Below are positions 8,476 to 18,588 of a stretch of 64,000 nucleotides of DNA, piece after piece. Location of the stretch: contig NZ_CAJULN010000015.1 of NCBI RefSeq assembly GCF_910586915.1, positions 1 to 64,000 of the forward strand, in the 5' to 3' direction. The notes under the pieces are model-generated. The model was not told where the DNA came from and did not search any database. It was given only the letters and a program-made list of their open reading frames with translations. The stretch is from an uncultured Bacteroides sp. Its GTDB lineage: Bacteria > Bacteroidota > Bacteroidia > Bacteroidales > Bacteroidaceae. Within the stretch, counting starts at the first letter, position 1; each line of letters begins with the position of its first letter. The translations under genes and the position numbers were made by a program.

Positions 8476-8509
8476 AAAGTGTCAATTGCTAAGTAGCAAC
8501 TGACACTTT
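8476..8509 (-). terminator. Terminator of the thrS-infC-rpmI-rplT operon
   Basis: A 15-base stem (8476-8490 with 8495-8509, one G-T wobble in the minus-strand RNA) with a 4-base loop lies 22 bases past the rplT stop. It is followed on that strand by a T-rich stretch. Confidence 0.85.
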
Positions 8510-8531
8510 GTAATTCGTAAACTATTGAAAC

Positions 8532-8882
8532 TTAAGCAGCTTTTGCTTTTGCAACGATAGCTTTGAAAGCCTCCGGATGATTCATTGCTAAATCAGCCAA
8601 AACCTTGCGGTTTATTTCGATACCGGCTTTGTGCAAACCGCCCATCAATTTAGAATAAGACATTCCTTCAAGACGTGCAGCAGCATTGATACGTTGTATC
8701 CAAAGAGCGCGGAAGTTTCTTTTCTTATTTCTACGGTCACGGAACGCGTAAGTCAAACCCTTTTCCCAAGTGTTTTTAGCTACGGTCCATACATTTTTTC
8801 TTGCACCAAAGTAACCTCTGGTCAATTTCAAAATTTTCTTTCTTCTTGCTTTTGAAGCAACATGATTTACTGATCTTGGCAT
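8532..8882 (-). CDS. rplT: 50S ribosomal protein L20
   Basis: A 116-residue basic protein with the L20 start [18 protein letters not shown] and the [15 protein letters not shown] block. L20 binds 23S rRNA early in large-subunit assembly. It is the last gene of the thrS-infC-rpmI-rplT operon, 97 bases after rpmI. In Bacillus and E. coli L20 feeds back on this operon's mRNA; no obvious L20 leader structure could be picked out here. Confidence 0.98.
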   Translation of the reverse strand: MPRSVNHVASKARRKKILKLTRGYFGARKNVWTVAKNTWEKGLTYAFRDRRNKKRNFRALWIQRINAAARLEGMSYSKLMGGLHKAGIEINRKVLADLAMNHPEAFKAIVAKAKAA

Positions 8883-8979
8883 AGTTTTACTTTTTTTGAA
8901 TGTTAGCGCCGCTACTTCACGCAGCGAACTTCAAGCTAATGCATTCGGTTAATACTTTAAAATACTTTTACGCTTTTGA

Positions 8980-9177
8980 TTACTTCATTGCTAAGAGTTC
9001 CTTAACCTGGCTTACATTTGTTGTATCAACAGTTGTAGAGTAGCACAGGTTTCTTTTTCTCTTTTTGGATTTCTTAGTCAAAATGTGACTGTGAAAAGCG
9101 TGCTTTCTTTTGATTTTACCTGTTCCGGTAAGGGCAAACCTTTTTTTAGAACCGGAGTTAGTCTTCATCTTTGGCAT
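8980..9177 (-). CDS. rpmI: 50S ribosomal protein L35
   Basis: A 65-residue protein starting [13 protein letters not shown], with [24 protein letters not shown], split here for length as [12 protein letters not shown] and [12 protein letters not shown], typical of L35. A longer in-frame start at 9213 would add 12 non-conserved residues. 9177 is preferred because it matches the family's start and length. Confidence 0.97.
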   Translation of the reverse strand: MPKMKTNSGSKKRFALTGTGKIKRKHAFHSHILTKKSKKRKRNLCYSTTVDTTNVSQVKELLAMK

Positions 9178-9244
9178 CTTACTTGTTTTTAAATTATTAA
9201 TATATAATGGCAACGCACTATACCTGCGCGTTACGCATCTCTTT

Positions 9245-9844
9245 TCATTCTTTATTCGCTTCTGGCTTTTCTGCTTTCGGTGCAGGAGCAGGTTTCGGAA
9301 CTGCCGGTTTCTTAGAAGCCTCTTTCTTTTTCGGAGAAAGTTGGATAGTCATACGCTTTCCTTCAAGCACTGGCATCTGGTCTACCTTCGCGTAGTCTTC
9401 AAGGTCGTTTGCAAAACGAAGCAACAGTACCTCACCTTGTTCCTTGAAAAGAATGGAACGACCTTTGAAGAATACATAAGCCTTCACTTTATCACCGTCT
9501 TCGAGGAATCCCTTCGCGTGTTTCAACTTGAAGTTGTAATCATGGTCGTCGGTCTGAGGTCCGAAGCGAATCTCTTTCACATTCACCTTCACCTGCTTCG
9601 CTTTTTGTTCCTTCTGACGTTTCTTTAACTGATAAAGAAATTTAGAATAATCAATAATACGACAAACAGGAGGTTGAGCGTTAGGAGAAATTTCCACTAA
9701 ATCCAATTCTCTTTCTTCAGCCATTTTCAAAGCCTGAAAGATCGGATATACTTTCGGCTCAATATCGTCGCTTACGATGCGAACTTCCTTGGCACGAATC
9801 TGTTCATTGATTCTATATTGCCCTTTTAAAGTGTCATTCTTCAT
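9245..9844 (-). CDS. infC: Translation initiation factor IF-3
   Basis: A 199-residue IF-3 that keeps the 30S subunit free and proofreads initiator tRNA. The N-domain has [15 protein letters not shown] and the [16 protein letters not shown] block, and the C-domain has [13 protein letters not shown] and ILFKEQGE. It ends in an extra tail of about 25 residues rich in Lys, Pro and Ala, beyond the usual 170-180 residues, as seen in other Bacteroidales. The start here is ATG, unlike the AUU used in E. coli for autoregulation. Confidence 0.97.
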   Translation of the reverse strand: MKNDTLKGQYRINEQIRAKEVRIVSDDIEPKVYPIFQALKMAEERELDLVEISPNAQPPVCRIIDYSKFLYQLKKRQKEQKAKQVKVNVKEIRFGPQTDDHDYNFKLKHAKGFLEDGDKVKAYVFFKGRSILFKEQGEVLLLRFANDLEDYAKVDQMPVLEGKRMTIQLSPKKKEASKKPAVPKPAPAPKAEKPEANKE

Positions 9845-9915
9845 TAAAAACGTTTACTTCCTGGTTTGTTCTTTTATTCTTAGACTAAATATTTTATTCT
9901 TAAACGGCTGCAAAG

Positions 9916-11856
9916 TTACCATTTATTTATCATATTCTGAACTTCTTCGTTCAAAATTTTAGCAAATTCTTCAAATTTCATGGTTCCTTTATCACCTTCA
10001 CCCTGTTTACGAACAGAAACTTCTCCGTTTTCCGCTTCTTTTTCACCGACAATCAGCATATAAGGAATACGCTTCATTTCGTTATCGCGAATCTTACGAC
10101 CGATTTTTTCGTTACGGTCATCCACAATCGCACGAATTTCGTGAACCTTGAGATACATCTTCACCTGTTCTGCGTATTCGTTGAATTTCTCGCTGATAGG
10201 CAAAATAACCACCTGTTCAGGTGTCAGCCACAACGGGAATTTACCGGCAGTGTGCTCAATCAATACGGCGACGAAACGTTCCATTGAACCGAACGGTGCA
10301 CGGTGAATCATTACCGGACGATGCTTCTGATTGTCAGAACCCATATATTCGAGGTCGAAACGCTCCGGCAGGTTATAGTCAACCTGGATGGTACCCAACT
10401 GCCAACGGCGACCGATAGCATCTTTCACCATAAAGTCGAGTTTAGGACCATAAAAAGCCGCTTCTCCATATTCAATCTTGGCAGGCAAGCCTTTTTCCGC
10501 ACAAGCCTCGATAATAGCCTGTTCTGCTTTTTCCCAGTTATCATCGCTACCGATATATTTCTCGCGGTTTACTTTATCACGCAAGGATATCTGAGCTTCA
10601 AAATTCTGGAAATTCATCGAACGGAACACGATAGATATAATATCCATTACACGAAGGAACTCATCCTTCACCTGTTCCGGACGGCAGAAGATATGTGCAT
10701 CGTCTTGTGTAAAACTGCGCACACGGGTCAAGCCGTGCAACTCACCACTTTGTTCATAACGACAAACCGTTCCAAATTCAGCAATACGCAACGGCAGGTC
10801 TTTATAGGAACGCGGGAAATTCTTGTAAATCTCACAATGGTGAGGACAGTTCATAGGTTTCAAGAAGTACTCCTCACCTTCTTCCGGCGTATGGATAGGC
10901 TGGAATGCATCCTTACCATATTTTGCATAGTGACCGGAAGTCACATACAGCAACTTATTACCAATCGGCGGAGTAATCACTTCCTGATAATCGTAACGGG
11001 TTTGGATACGACGTAAGAATTCCTGTAGGCGCAAACGCAGCGCAGTACCTTTCGGTAACCACATCGGAAGTCCCTTACCTACAGTTTCAGAGAACATGAA
11101 CAATTGCATTTCCTTACCAATCTTGCGGTGGTCGCGTTTCTTCGCTTCTTCCATCAAAGTAAGGTATTCATCCAGCATTTTCTTTTTCGGGAATGTAATA
11201 CCATAGATACGGGTCAGCATCTTACGGTCTTCTTGACCACGCCAATAAGCACCGGCAACGCTTGTCAGTTTAATAGCCTTTATCGGAGCAGTCGTCATCA
11301 AGTGAGGACCACGGCAAAGGTCGGTAAATGCACCTTGTGTATAAGTAGTAATGTGTCCGTCTTCCAATTCGGAAATCAGTTCACACTTATAAGTTTCTCC
11401 ACGCTCACCAAACATCTTCAAAGCATCCGCTTTGGCAATGCTTTCTCTGACTACCGCTTCTTTCTTGCCGGCCAGCTCCAACATCTTAGCTTCAATGGCA
11501 GGCAGGTCACTTTCTTTAATCACAACTTCTCCCGGATCTACGTCATAGTAGAATCCGTTTTCAATAGCCGGACCGATACCAAACTGAATACCCGGATAAA
11601 GTTCCTGCAGGGCTTCAGCCAACAAGTGAGCACTTGTATGCCAAAAAGCGTGTTTTCCTTCTTCGTCATCCCATTTATAAAGCACGAAATCCGCATCTTC
11701 ATTGATAAGACGTCCCAAATCATAAGTCTCACCATTCACGCCGCAAGCCAATACATCCTGCGCCAAGCGCGAACTAATACTTTCTGCAATCTGTAAACCG
11801 TTCACCCCTTCGTTATACTCACGAACAGAGCCATCGGGAAATGTTATCTTTATCAT
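9916..11856 (-). CDS. thrS: Threonyl-tRNA synthetase
   Basis: A 646-residue class II synthetase charging tRNA-Thr. Domains in order are an N-terminal TGS domain ([14 protein letters not shown]), the editing domain with [11 protein letters not shown] near 76-87, the catalytic core with zinc-binding [10 protein letters not shown], and the C-terminal anticodon-binding domain. The start at 11856 gives the family length and N-terminus. The longer frame from 11892 would begin inside the predicted -7 box. It heads the operon with infC, rpmI and rplT. Confidence 0.97.
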   Translation of the reverse strand: MIKITFPDGSVREYNEGVNGLQIAESISSRLAQDVLACGVNGETYDLGRLINEDADFVLYKWDDEEGKHAFWHTSAHLLAEALQELYPGIQFGIGPAIENGFYYDVDPGEVVIKESDLPAIEAKMLELAGKKEAVVRESIAKADALKMFGERGETYKCELISELEDGHITTYTQGAFTDLCRGPHLMTTAPIKAIKLTSVAGAYWRGQEDRKMLTRIYGITFPKKKMLDEYLTLMEEAKKRDHRKIGKEMQLFMFSETVGKGLPMWLPKGTALRLRLQEFLRRIQTRYDYQEVITPPIGNKLLYVTSGHYAKYGKDAFQPIHTPEEGEEYFLKPMNCPHHCEIYKNFPRSYKDLPLRIAEFGTVCRYEQSGELHGLTRVRSFTQDDAHIFCRPEQVKDEFLRVMDIISIVFRSMNFQNFEAQISLRDKVNREKYIGSDDNWEKAEQAIIEACAEKGLPAKIEYGEAAFYGPKLDFMVKDAIGRRWQLGTIQVDYNLPERFDLEYMGSDNQKHRPVMIHRAPFGSMERFVAVLIEHTAGKFPLWLTPEQVVILPISEKFNEYAEQVKMYLKVHEIRAIVDDRNEKIGRKIRDNEMKRIPYMLIVGEKEAENGEVSVRKQGEGDKGTMKFEEFAKILNEEVQNMINKW

Positions 11857-11889
11857 AATGATTATGTTATATTTTTCACAATTTGAACG

Positions 11890-11897
11890 CAAAAATA
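11890..11897 (-). promoter_or_regulatory. -7 box for the thrS operon
   Basis: TATTTTTG on the minus strand, 33 bases before the chosen thrS ATG. The -33 box is not clear. Confidence 0.5.
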
Positions 11898-11937
11898 ACT
11901 AAATCTTTTGAGTTTTCCATTTTTTATCAAAAAAATG

Positions 11938-13962
11938 TTATTCCTTTTGATCTGTAAAACGCTTAATTACATTATAGGCGGAAACAATACCCAATTCGCC
12001 TGCTTTACTTAAATCGGAAATTCCCAACTTATTATTACCTAAGAAAATATGAGTAAGCCCTCTGTTAAAATAAGCATCCGCAAAATCCGGGTTCAATTCA
12101 ATAGCCTTGTCATAGTCTGCCAAAGCAGCACGATAATCTTTCAACATAGCAGAAACATTCGCACGATTATAATACGAATATACAAAATCGGGCGCCAAAT
12201 TGATTACTTTATCCAAATCTTTTCTTACTACTTCATAATCTACCACAGTAATCTCTTTGCGTTTATCACTCAAAGTTTCTGCTTCGGCAGCCTGCTCCGC
12301 CTTCTGATATTCCAATTGCTTGCAACGGATAAGAGCACGCATAAAGTAAGCAGGGAAAAAATCGCCATCCAACAGAATTGTCTGTGTCAAGTCGGCAACC
12401 GCACTTGAGAAATCTTGCACCAGATAAAAATCAATCGCACGTGCAAAACGTTTTGAAGCACTTTTTTCGTCTGCTACAATAGCCGACGTATGTGTATCAA
12501 TCAATGCAAAATGGAATGTCACCTGTTCTTCCGTCAACGGAGCTTCCATATTCGTAATACGAATACGTTTCGGAAGTATAGCCGAACGGTTCAAATCTTC
12601 AATAAATTTATGGAAATTCACAGAACGCTTCACATCACTCATCTTCTCATAGTAAGTCAGTGCAAACATGGGTTCCAAAGTAATATTCACATTCTTATCC
12701 TGCACACGTCCACGATAATCACTCGTATAACGTTGTTCGGCTTCCGAGTCGTCCGCAATAACAATCTTACGATAGTTATTCATATTCTTATCCGACTTCT
12801 TACGGGTTTTCTCACCCTCTTCACCTTCTTTTTCTTTATTCTGATTTTGAGCTACATTCTTATTTGTTACGCCATTCTGCTTGTCAATCTGAGCCTTCAT
12901 GACTTTAAACTCATCCTGCTCCGCCCCTTTCTTGTCGCCGATCTTCCGACGGGCTTCCGAACGCTGATAATATCCAGCCAAAAAATTAGGGTACTGGTCA
13001 ATAACAGTTGTATAATCCTTTATCGCTCCCCGGTAATCTCCCGTTTGCGCACGAAGCAAACCACGGTTAAACACAGCCATCATATTGTCCGGCTCCATTT
13101 GGATTACAAAATCAAAATCTTCAATTGCACGATTGTCATCTCCTACCTGGGCACGAAGCAAACCACGGTTATAATGCCCGATAAAATTATTAGGGTCAAT
13201 ATCCAATGCCAAATCATAATCACTCATAGCCCCCCTCAGATTATTCTGATGGAATCGCGCCAATGCACGATTAATATAATTACCAGCATTCTTGGCACTC
13301 AAATGAATGGCACGATCGAAATCGGACTCAGCTTCCACATATTTGGATTGCTGCAATTTCACAATCGCTCTTGCTGCCCATGCATCCGGATCATACTTAT
13401 CCAACTCAAGTGCTTTATTAAAGTCATTCAAAGCAGCAACCGTATCTTTCTGCTGTAATGATACATCTCCTCTCATAAGATAGGCACGGGTATAACGCGG
13501 AGAAACTTTAAGCAGGCTTTTCAAATCCTCTTTGGCAGAATCATAATCCTTTTTCTGAATATGAGACAATGTCAGATTATGCCACAAAGTTATATTCTCT
13601 GGATCATAATGCAAAGCCTTCTGATAGTCTCCGATAGCTCCGTCAAACTTATTCTGCCGGATTCTTGCCAAACCACGAACCTGATAAGCACCTACCACAA
13701 ACGGATTCCGGTGGATAGCTGCGTCACAATCCGCTTCTGCACCTTGAAAGTCTTCCAGATTCAACTTGGCAAGCGCCCTGAAAAAATAAGGTTCATACAG
13801 ATAAGGTTTCGCATTAATAACTTGATTAAAATACTGAATAGAAAGCACGTAATCCTCAAAATAAAGAGCGTTTCGGGCGATAGTCATCACCCGATCCGTA
13901 TTTATCTGAGCACATAGCAGCGTAGGGAACAGTAATAATACTGTTAATATTCTTTTTATCAT
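11938..13962 (-). CDS. Exported tetratricopeptide-repeat protein
   Basis: A 674-residue protein with a signal peptide (about 1-18, ending LLCA-Q). About nine TPR units fill residues 20-340, for example DPDAWAARAIVKLQQ and NFIGHYNRGLLRAQ. A charged linker near 360-390 is followed by a non-TPR segment and further TPRs at the C-terminus. TPR arrays act as protein-binding scaffolds, and the signal peptide places this one in the periplasm or envelope. Its partner is unknown. It has its own promoter and sits between def and thrS, but no functional link follows from that. Confidence 0.85.
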   Translation of the reverse strand: MIKRILTVLLLFPTLLCAQINTDRVMTIARNALYFEDYVLSIQYFNQVINAKPYLYEPYFFRALAKLNLEDFQGAEADCDAAIHRNPFVVGAYQVRGLARIRQNKFDGAIGDYQKALHYDPENITLWHNLTLSHIQKKDYDSAKEDLKSLLKVSPRYTRAYLMRGDVSLQQKDTVAALNDFNKALELDKYDPDAWAARAIVKLQQSKYVEAESDFDRAIHLSAKNAGNYINRALARFHQNNLRGAMSDYDLALDIDPNNFIGHYNRGLLRAQVGDDNRAIEDFDFVIQMEPDNMMAVFNRGLLRAQTGDYRGAIKDYTTVIDQYPNFLAGYYQRSEARRKIGDKKGAEQDEFKVMKAQIDKQNGVTNKNVAQNQNKEKEGEEGEKTRKKSDKNMNNYRKIVIADDSEAEQRYTSDYRGRVQDKNVNITLEPMFALTYYEKMSDVKRSVNFHKFIEDLNRSAILPKRIRITNMEAPLTEEQVTFHFALIDTHTSAIVADEKSASKRFARAIDFYLVQDFSSAVADLTQTILLDGDFFPAYFMRALIRCKQLEYQKAEQAAEAETLSDKRKEITVVDYEVVRKDLDKVINLAPDFVYSYYNRANVSAMLKDYRAALADYDKAIELNPDFADAYFNRGLTHIFLGNNKLGISDLSKAGELGIVSAYNVIKRFTDQKE

Positions 13963-13987
13963 TGATATTTTATACTTGTAAACGAAG

Positions 13988-13995
13988 CAAAAATA
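13988..13995 (-). promoter_or_regulatory. -7 box for the TPR protein gene
   Basis: TATTTTTG on the minus strand, 25 bases upstream of the ATG, in the 76-base gap after def. Confidence 0.5.
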
Positions 13996-14038
13996 ATGCT
14001 TTTCGTTTACTTAACAGGGATATAAACGTTTTTTATCT

Positions 14039-14593
14039 TTATTTCACCTGTTTCATTTTATAAGAGCTACGCGCTTTTCCTTTCAGCATCGTATTCAGCT
14101 TACCTCTAATCATCTGCTTACGAAGTGGAGAAAGATGATCTATAAACATTTTACCGTCCAAATGATCGAATTCATGCTGCATGACACGCGCCAAATAACC
14201 TTCTACCACTTCTTCATGCTCTACAAAATTCTCATCCATATATTTCACACGGATTCTATCTCCTCTCTTCACTGTTTCATGAATACCGGGCAAACTCAAA
14301 CAGCCTTCTTCCATACCGACTTCCTCACCTCCTACTTCCAGAATATGAGGATTTATATAAGCCTTATTGAAATCCTTAAATTCCGGAAAATCTTCCGAAA
14401 GCGGGTCCAGCGTAATTGTAACGACACGAATAGGCAATCCAATCTGCGGAGCAGCCAAACCTACACCGTCAGCGTGCACCATTGTTTCAAACATATTCGC
14501 AATCAACTCTTTCAAATTCGGATAATCCGGGGTTATGTCCTCTGCCACCTTTCTCAAAACAGGCTGTCCATATACATAAATAGGTAAAATCAT
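14039..14593 (-). CDS. def: Peptide deformylase
   Basis: A 184-residue metalloenzyme that removes the formyl group from nascent proteins. All three family motifs are present: [10 protein letters not shown] (about 43-52), EEGCLSLPG (about 95-103) and QHEFDHLDG (about 138-146). Cys in motif 2 and the two His in motif 3 bind the metal. It lies 40 bases after ruvX on the same strand and is probably co-transcribed with it. Confidence 0.97.
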   Translation of the reverse strand: MILPIYVYGQPVLRKVAEDITPDYPNLKELIANMFETMVHADGVGLAAPQIGLPIRVVTITLDPLSEDFPEFKDFNKAYINPHILEVGGEEVGMEEGCLSLPGIHETVKRGDRIRVKYMDENFVEHEEVVEGYLARVMQHEFDHLDGKMFIDHLSPLRKQMIRGKLNTMLKGKARSSYKMKQVK

Positions 14594-14633
14594 ATCTTTA
14601 TATTCTACTGATAAATAAGTTATTTCATTTCTG

Positions 14634-15050
14634 CTAAAAGCGTTTACTTTCCAAATATGTCTGCAGAATAATCGTAGCGCTTATCTCATCGACCAACGCC
14701 TTATTTTGACGGTCTTTCTTTTTCAGTCCCGCTTCCAACATCGTACGATGCGCCAAAACCGAAGTAAACCGTTCGTCCACATATTCCACTGGAATCTCGG
14801 GCAAGCACTTCTTCAACGAACGAACAAAAGGTTCTATATTTTTCATATTCTCCGAAACCTCATTATTCATCTGCTTAGGCAATCCGATAATAATCTTCTC
14901 TACCGGTTCCCTTGCCACATAATCACTGATAAAGTTCAGAAGTTCATGCGTAGGTACGGTTGTCAATCCGTTTGCAATCAACTGCATCGTGTCGCTGACA
15001 GCTATTCCGGTACGCTTCCTTCCATAATCTATTGCTATAATTCTGCTCAT
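14634..15050 (-). CDS. ruvX: Pre-16S rRNA nuclease / Holliday junction resolvase-like YqgF
   Basis: A 138-residue RNase H-fold protein of the YqgF/RuvX family, linked to 16S rRNA 5'-end maturation in E. coli. [16 protein letters not shown] supplies the first acidic residue and [12 protein letters not shown] and [10 protein letters not shown] the later ones. The start at 15050 is chosen because it begins the conserved [10 protein letters not shown] and because the longer frame from 15083 would overlap the ompA terminator and the promoter. That promoter's -7 box ends just 7 bases before this ATG, so the mRNA may be nearly leaderless. Confidence 0.93.
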   Translation of the reverse strand: MSRIIAIDYGRKRTGIAVSDTMQLIANGLTTVPTHELLNFISDYVAREPVEKIIIGLPKQMNNEVSENMKNIEPFVRSLKKCLPEIPVEYVDERFTSVLAHRTMLEAGLKKKDRQNKALVDEISATIILQTYLESKRF

Positions 15051-15056
15051 GGGGCA

Positions 15057-15064
15057 CAAAAATA
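15057..15064 (-). promoter_or_regulatory. -7 box for ruvX-def
   Basis: TATTTTTG on the minus strand, immediately before the ruvX start codon and just after the ompA terminator. Confidence 0.5.
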
Positions 15065-15065
15065 C

Positions 15066-15102
15066 AAAAAAGACGTTTCCCATGAAAGGAAACGTCTTTT
15101 TT
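15066..15102 (-). terminator. Terminator of the ompA-like gene
   Basis: A perfect 15-base stem (15066-15080 with 15088-15102) and 7-base loop, with T-runs at both ends, lies 23 bases past the stop of the OmpA-like gene. Confidence 0.9.
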
Positions 15103-15124
15103 ATTGTAATATTTAAATTATATA

Positions 15125-16267
15125 TTATTCTTCAACAATAGCTACGCGGCTCAATTTAGCGCTATCGTAGAACATATTGCTTACACCACCTTTGTAATCA
15201 ACCTTCAATTGAGAAGCAGGCACACCAAATTCGTTAACCATCAAGTCACGAACAGCTTCAGCTCTTTTCTTGCTCAACTTCAAGTTGTAGTCAGCAGAAC
15301 CTGTACCCTTGTCAGCATATCCAGTTACAGTATATACTTTACCTGAATTTTCTTTGATAGCTTTAGCTACAGTCTCAATATTCATGTATTCTTTCTTAGC
15401 GATGCTACTTTTACCGATATTGAATACGACAACATAACGCGGAACAGCATTTACAATTTCTTTCTTAACAACAACTTCCGGTTTCTTATTGCGAGCTTCA
15501 ACCAAGTCACGTTTCAGAGCTTCGTTTTCACCCTTCAAAGAGTTAACTCTGTCTCTCATATCGTTCAACTGGCTTTCCGGAACCATAGGAACTGTAGGAA
15601 CAGCATTCCAATCGCGTTTCTTAAACTTGTAAGTTACGCCTACTGTTACGCCACCCAAACCTTCTTTTCTAGTACCGCCGAAAGCATTTTTCATCAGAAG
15701 ACCACGCAATTCCAAGTTAATATCCAATGCAGAAGAAACACGGAAACGGTTGATCAAACCAGCATTTACGCCTAAGTTTTTCTGATGAGGTTCTGTCAAT
15801 GAAACAGCTATACCAGCTCCTACGTAAGGAATAAATGAATAAACACGTTTTTCGTTATATCCACAGAACATATTTGAAAGATCAAACAAAACATCACCGT
15901 GGAAGTTTGCAAGATTCCATTTCTGTTTGTAGAATCCGTTTGAATAAACTCCGTCTACATAAAGGTCGTTAGCTCTCGGAGAAGCCCCTTTAGCCTGAAG
16001 ACCGTTATAAGCAAGACGCAACCCTAATCCCGGAGTAAACCATTTACCTACAGCGATATCAAGCGCCGGACTAAGACGTTTTCCGAAAGCGGCTTCACCG
16101 TCATTATCACCGAAATACATTTGCGCACCAACGCCACCGCTGATGAACCAATTAGAGCCAAAGCGATTTGTTTCTACTCTATAGCTCTTTGCTGCTTTTT
16201 CTTTCTCTTGTGCAGACACACACACTGATGCTGCTGCCAATAAAATAAATAATAAACCCTTTTTCAT
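15125..16267 (-). CDS. OmpA family outer membrane protein
   Basis: A 380-residue protein with a signal peptide (1-19, VCVSA-Q), an N-terminal eight-stranded barrel region (about 30-210), a short coiled linker (about 228-262) and a C-terminal OmpA domain (about 270-380) that binds peptidoglycan. The C-terminal domain shows GYADKGTGSADYN and LSKKRAEAV. Strong promoter, long leader and strong terminator fit an abundant structural porin like the major OmpA proteins of Bacteroides, which anchor the outer membrane and are prominent in vesicles. Confidence 0.93.
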   Translation of the reverse strand: MKKGLLFILLAAASVCVSAQEKEKAAKSYRVETNRFGSNWFISGGVGAQMYFGDNDGEAAFGKRLSPALDIAVGKWFTPGLGLRLAYNGLQAKGASPRANDLYVDGVYSNGFYKQKWNLANFHGDVLFDLSNMFCGYNEKRVYSFIPYVGAGIAVSLTEPHQKNLGVNAGLINRFRVSSALDINLELRGLLMKNAFGGTRKEGLGGVTVGVTYKFKKRDWNAVPTVPMVPESQLNDMRDRVNSLKGENEALKRDLVEARNKKPEVVVKKEIVNAVPRYVVVFNIGKSSIAKKEYMNIETVAKAIKENSGKVYTVTGYADKGTGSADYNLKLSKKRAEAVRDLMVNEFGVPASQLKVDYKGGVSNMFYDSAKLSRVAIVEE

Positions 16268-16381
16268 CTCAATTTATTTTAGTAAATAATAAGTTTTAAA
16301 TATCATACAGGACAGGAAGAAAATTCATACATCCACACCTGATAAAGAGTCAACATTTTATCCTCTTTTTAAAATTTAGTG

Positions 16382-16413
16382 CAAATATAGATATTTAATA
16401 CAATACAAACAAA
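16382..16413 (-). promoter_or_regulatory. Consensus promoter of the ompA-like gene
   Basis: On the minus strand TTTG (16410-16413), exactly 20 bases, then TATATTTG (16382-16389). This is the best consensus match in the window and predicts a leader of about 105 bases. The gap 16390-16491 otherwise shows nothing. Confidence 0.75.
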
Positions 16414-16491
16414 AAATCACGTAATTTTTCATTCATACGTACATTTTTTAATGCCATCGGCTGTTTCTCATACATTATTCTGTTCCTATTT

Positions 16492-17460
16492 TCAATATAT
16501 CAACTTTACATTATCAACCCATAGTGTATTTCCCGGCGAACCAATGTAAGCACCACCATGACTGGATGTAAACTGAAGGTACATATGAGTCGGCACATCG
16601 TCCTGATTTCCCCAGGCCACTTCATGAATAGGCACACTTTCACCCTTACTGTTCACCGTATAATTTTCGGTAACCTGCAGACGCATCATATGCGCTTTGT
16701 ATTCAGAACGCCCCGTAATATCACCATACATTATCTCATAAGAGACATTATTTTTCCAGTCTGTCGAGTGATAATAGTAAGTCACCATTGTACCTATACG
16801 TTTAGCATATACATTTCCCTCCGCATCTTCCCAACGTTTCTGCAAAAACAGAATAGCTGCCGGATAGTCTTTACCGGAAACATCGGTTATCTTACTGAAC
16901 CCTGTAGCACGGATGCGGTTCTTCCGATCGGACATCTTCACCTTATAATCAAACTGAAGAGCTACCGGCTTTTTAGTAAACGGAATACCGGTCTGTAACA
17001 TTTTCTGCGGATTCTTAGTTCCTTTAATCGGTTCATGCACCGAACCGGTAAAAATAGAACCGGCCGCCAACACCGTAATATTGACAAGCCCAAGCACCTT
17101 TACACTTTCCATACGCGTATCGAGCCGTGCACAGTATCCATCTCCTCTCTTTTCCGGGAAAACCGAGGTATTCGTCTTCGTAATACCAGCTACCTTTGCC
17201 ATTACATTTGAAGTTGCCCACGGCGAACCACCCATATTCTTATAAGCCTGATCTCCCTTGATAACAGATGTCGGTCCTATCTCATATACATTTTTAGTGT
17301 TTCCGCCGATAATGGAGGACTCTTTTATCTGACGGTCTATCCATTGGTTCATGTCTCCAAAAGGAACCATTTCCACTCTATGTTGCGCCATCAAAGACAA
17401 GGAAGAAAAAAAAGCTACGAAACCTGCCACCAGCAGGCGACAAACAATTTTCTGAATCAT
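16492..17460 (-). CDS. Secreted PCMD-like (putative carbohydrate metabolism domain) protein at the end of the sulfonation operon
   Basis: A 322-residue protein with a signal peptide (about 1-25, SLMA-Q). The rest resembles the Bacteroidetes PCMD fold, a jelly-roll domain linked by name to carbohydrate use but of unproven function. Visible features are a C-terminal TPTHMYLQFTSSHGG-like strand region and a final NTLWVDNVKLIY typical of such domains. It follows the sulfotransferase gene by only 15 bases, so it is probably the last gene of the operon. That suggests an extracytoplasmic protein tied to whatever is sulfonated or exported. The family assignment is from pattern only. Confidence 0.65.
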   Translation of the reverse strand: MIQKIVCRLLVAGFVAFFSSLSLMAQHRVEMVPFGDMNQWIDRQIKESSIIGGNTKNVYEIGPTSVIKGDQAYKNMGGSPWATSNVMAKVAGITKTNTSVFPEKRGDGYCARLDTRMESVKVLGLVNITVLAAGSIFTGSVHEPIKGTKNPQKMLQTGIPFTKKPVALQFDYKVKMSDRKNRIRATGFSKITDVSGKDYPAAILFLQKRWEDAEGNVYAKRIGTMVTYYYHSTDWKNNVSYEIMYGDITGRSEYKAHMMRLQVTENYTVNSKGESVPIHEVAWGNQDDVPTHMYLQFTSSHGGAYIGSPGNTLWVDNVKLIY

Positions 17461-17475
17461 TGCTATCCTCTCCTT

Positions 17476-18582
17476 TTACAATTTATAATCCCATTGTTTC
17501 AAAGCAAAATCCCAGTTATCTTCTACCAATCGGATTGTACGTTCATCATATTTATATTTATTCTTCTTATATCCCTTCTTGCCACCTACATATTTCTCTA
17601 TATTTTCGCGTGCCTCCGTAAATCCAGGAATAGAGAGTGAATTATAAATATTTTCCGTCATCCCCATCGCATCCGCTTCGAAATCTTCAAATTTCACTTC
17701 CACCAAATTACCTTCGGGGATGAACTGCTTATCCGATTCATACTTATGATAAAGTTTTGCATAGATGGAAAGAATGTTTTCCTCCAATTGTTCATTGCTT
17801 ATATCCTGCAACTTCAAGGGCTGAATCGTATTCGTAAAGAAACTCCGTGTCGATTCGAATACAGTATAAGGATTACGCATCAAGTAGATGAACTTGGCAT
17901 TTGGGAACATCTTCACCAATTCCTTCACCCTGCCCGTATGCGGTGGATTCTTACTAAGGAACTGGGTTCCATGCGTGTTCCACAAAGAAATCTTAATCAG
18001 TTTCGTAAACACTTCTTCAAATACTTTCAGTTCCACATCCGTTATATCATCAAACAACAGATATTTATCGGCATACCCCTGCTGATGTTTCGGCAAGAAC
18101 CAAAAGTTATAATAAGTATAAGGCATCATGTTAGACAGTGCGAATTCCTCTTCCTGAGGAAGATCCACTGCCAGTTCCATATTATCGGTCGGACGCTTGT
18201 CCGGCATCAGCCAACTCATATTCTTCTTGAAAAAAGGTTGCCCCCACATCATCAGATGCGGAAATACGGTCTGATATGTCGTATTATATCCAAAATGCTT
18301 ATCGCAGGAAAACACATTATGTACAAAAGTCGTTCCGCTTCGCCAATGTCCCAAGATAAATACAGGGTCATGCTCTAACGGCTGGTTTGCCAACATCTTC
18401 TCATAGCGGCTGTCCTGCAAAGCAGCCAATGGAGAAAGCAAACGGCACACTGCCTTCGTCAACCGATATTTACCTTTATAAGATGCGTCAATCTCACGAC
18501 CGGCAGTAATCGCTTTAAATGTTTTCCAGTCGGCACCTACCAGTGTATTAATAGGAAGTTTATTAAATTCGAGTAATCCCAT
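17476..18582 (-). CDS. PAPS-dependent sulfotransferase
   Basis: A 368-residue cytoplasmic sulfotransferase. The 5'-phosphosulfate loop GHWRSGTT lies at 78-85, where Arg and Thr contact PAPS. The 3'-phosphate region KFIYLMRNPYTVFEST lies near 225-240. It follows cysN by 6 bases in an operon that makes its donor PAPS. Work on B. thetaiotaomicron, recalled from memory as the BT_0412-BT_0416 region, links a sulfotransferase in this setting to sulfonation of cholesterol and other sterols; this gene is probably its ortholog. Substrate cannot be read from the sequence. No membrane segment or signal peptide is seen. Confidence 0.88.
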   Translation of the reverse strand: MGLLEFNKLPINTLVGADWKTFKAITAGREIDASYKGKYRLTKAVCRLLSPLAALQDSRYEKMLANQPLEHDPVFILGHWRSGTTFVHNVFSCDKHFGYNTTYQTVFPHLMMWGQPFFKKNMSWLMPDKRPTDNMELAVDLPQEEEFALSNMMPYTYYNFWFLPKHQQGYADKYLLFDDITDVELKVFEEVFTKLIKISLWNTHGTQFLSKNPPHTGRVKELVKMFPNAKFIYLMRNPYTVFESTRSFFTNTIQPLKLQDISNEQLEENILSIYAKLYHKYESDKQFIPEGNLVEVKFEDFEADAMGMTENIYNSLSIPGFTEARENIEKYVGGKKGYKKNKYKYDERTIRLVEDNWDFALKQWDYKL

Positions 18583-18588
18583 ATTTTC

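Noticed and set aside
16268..16381. Long leader of the ompA-like gene considered as a riboswitch
   Set aside because: No recognisable riboswitch core or strong stem was found. A long leader alone is common for abundant outer membrane proteins.
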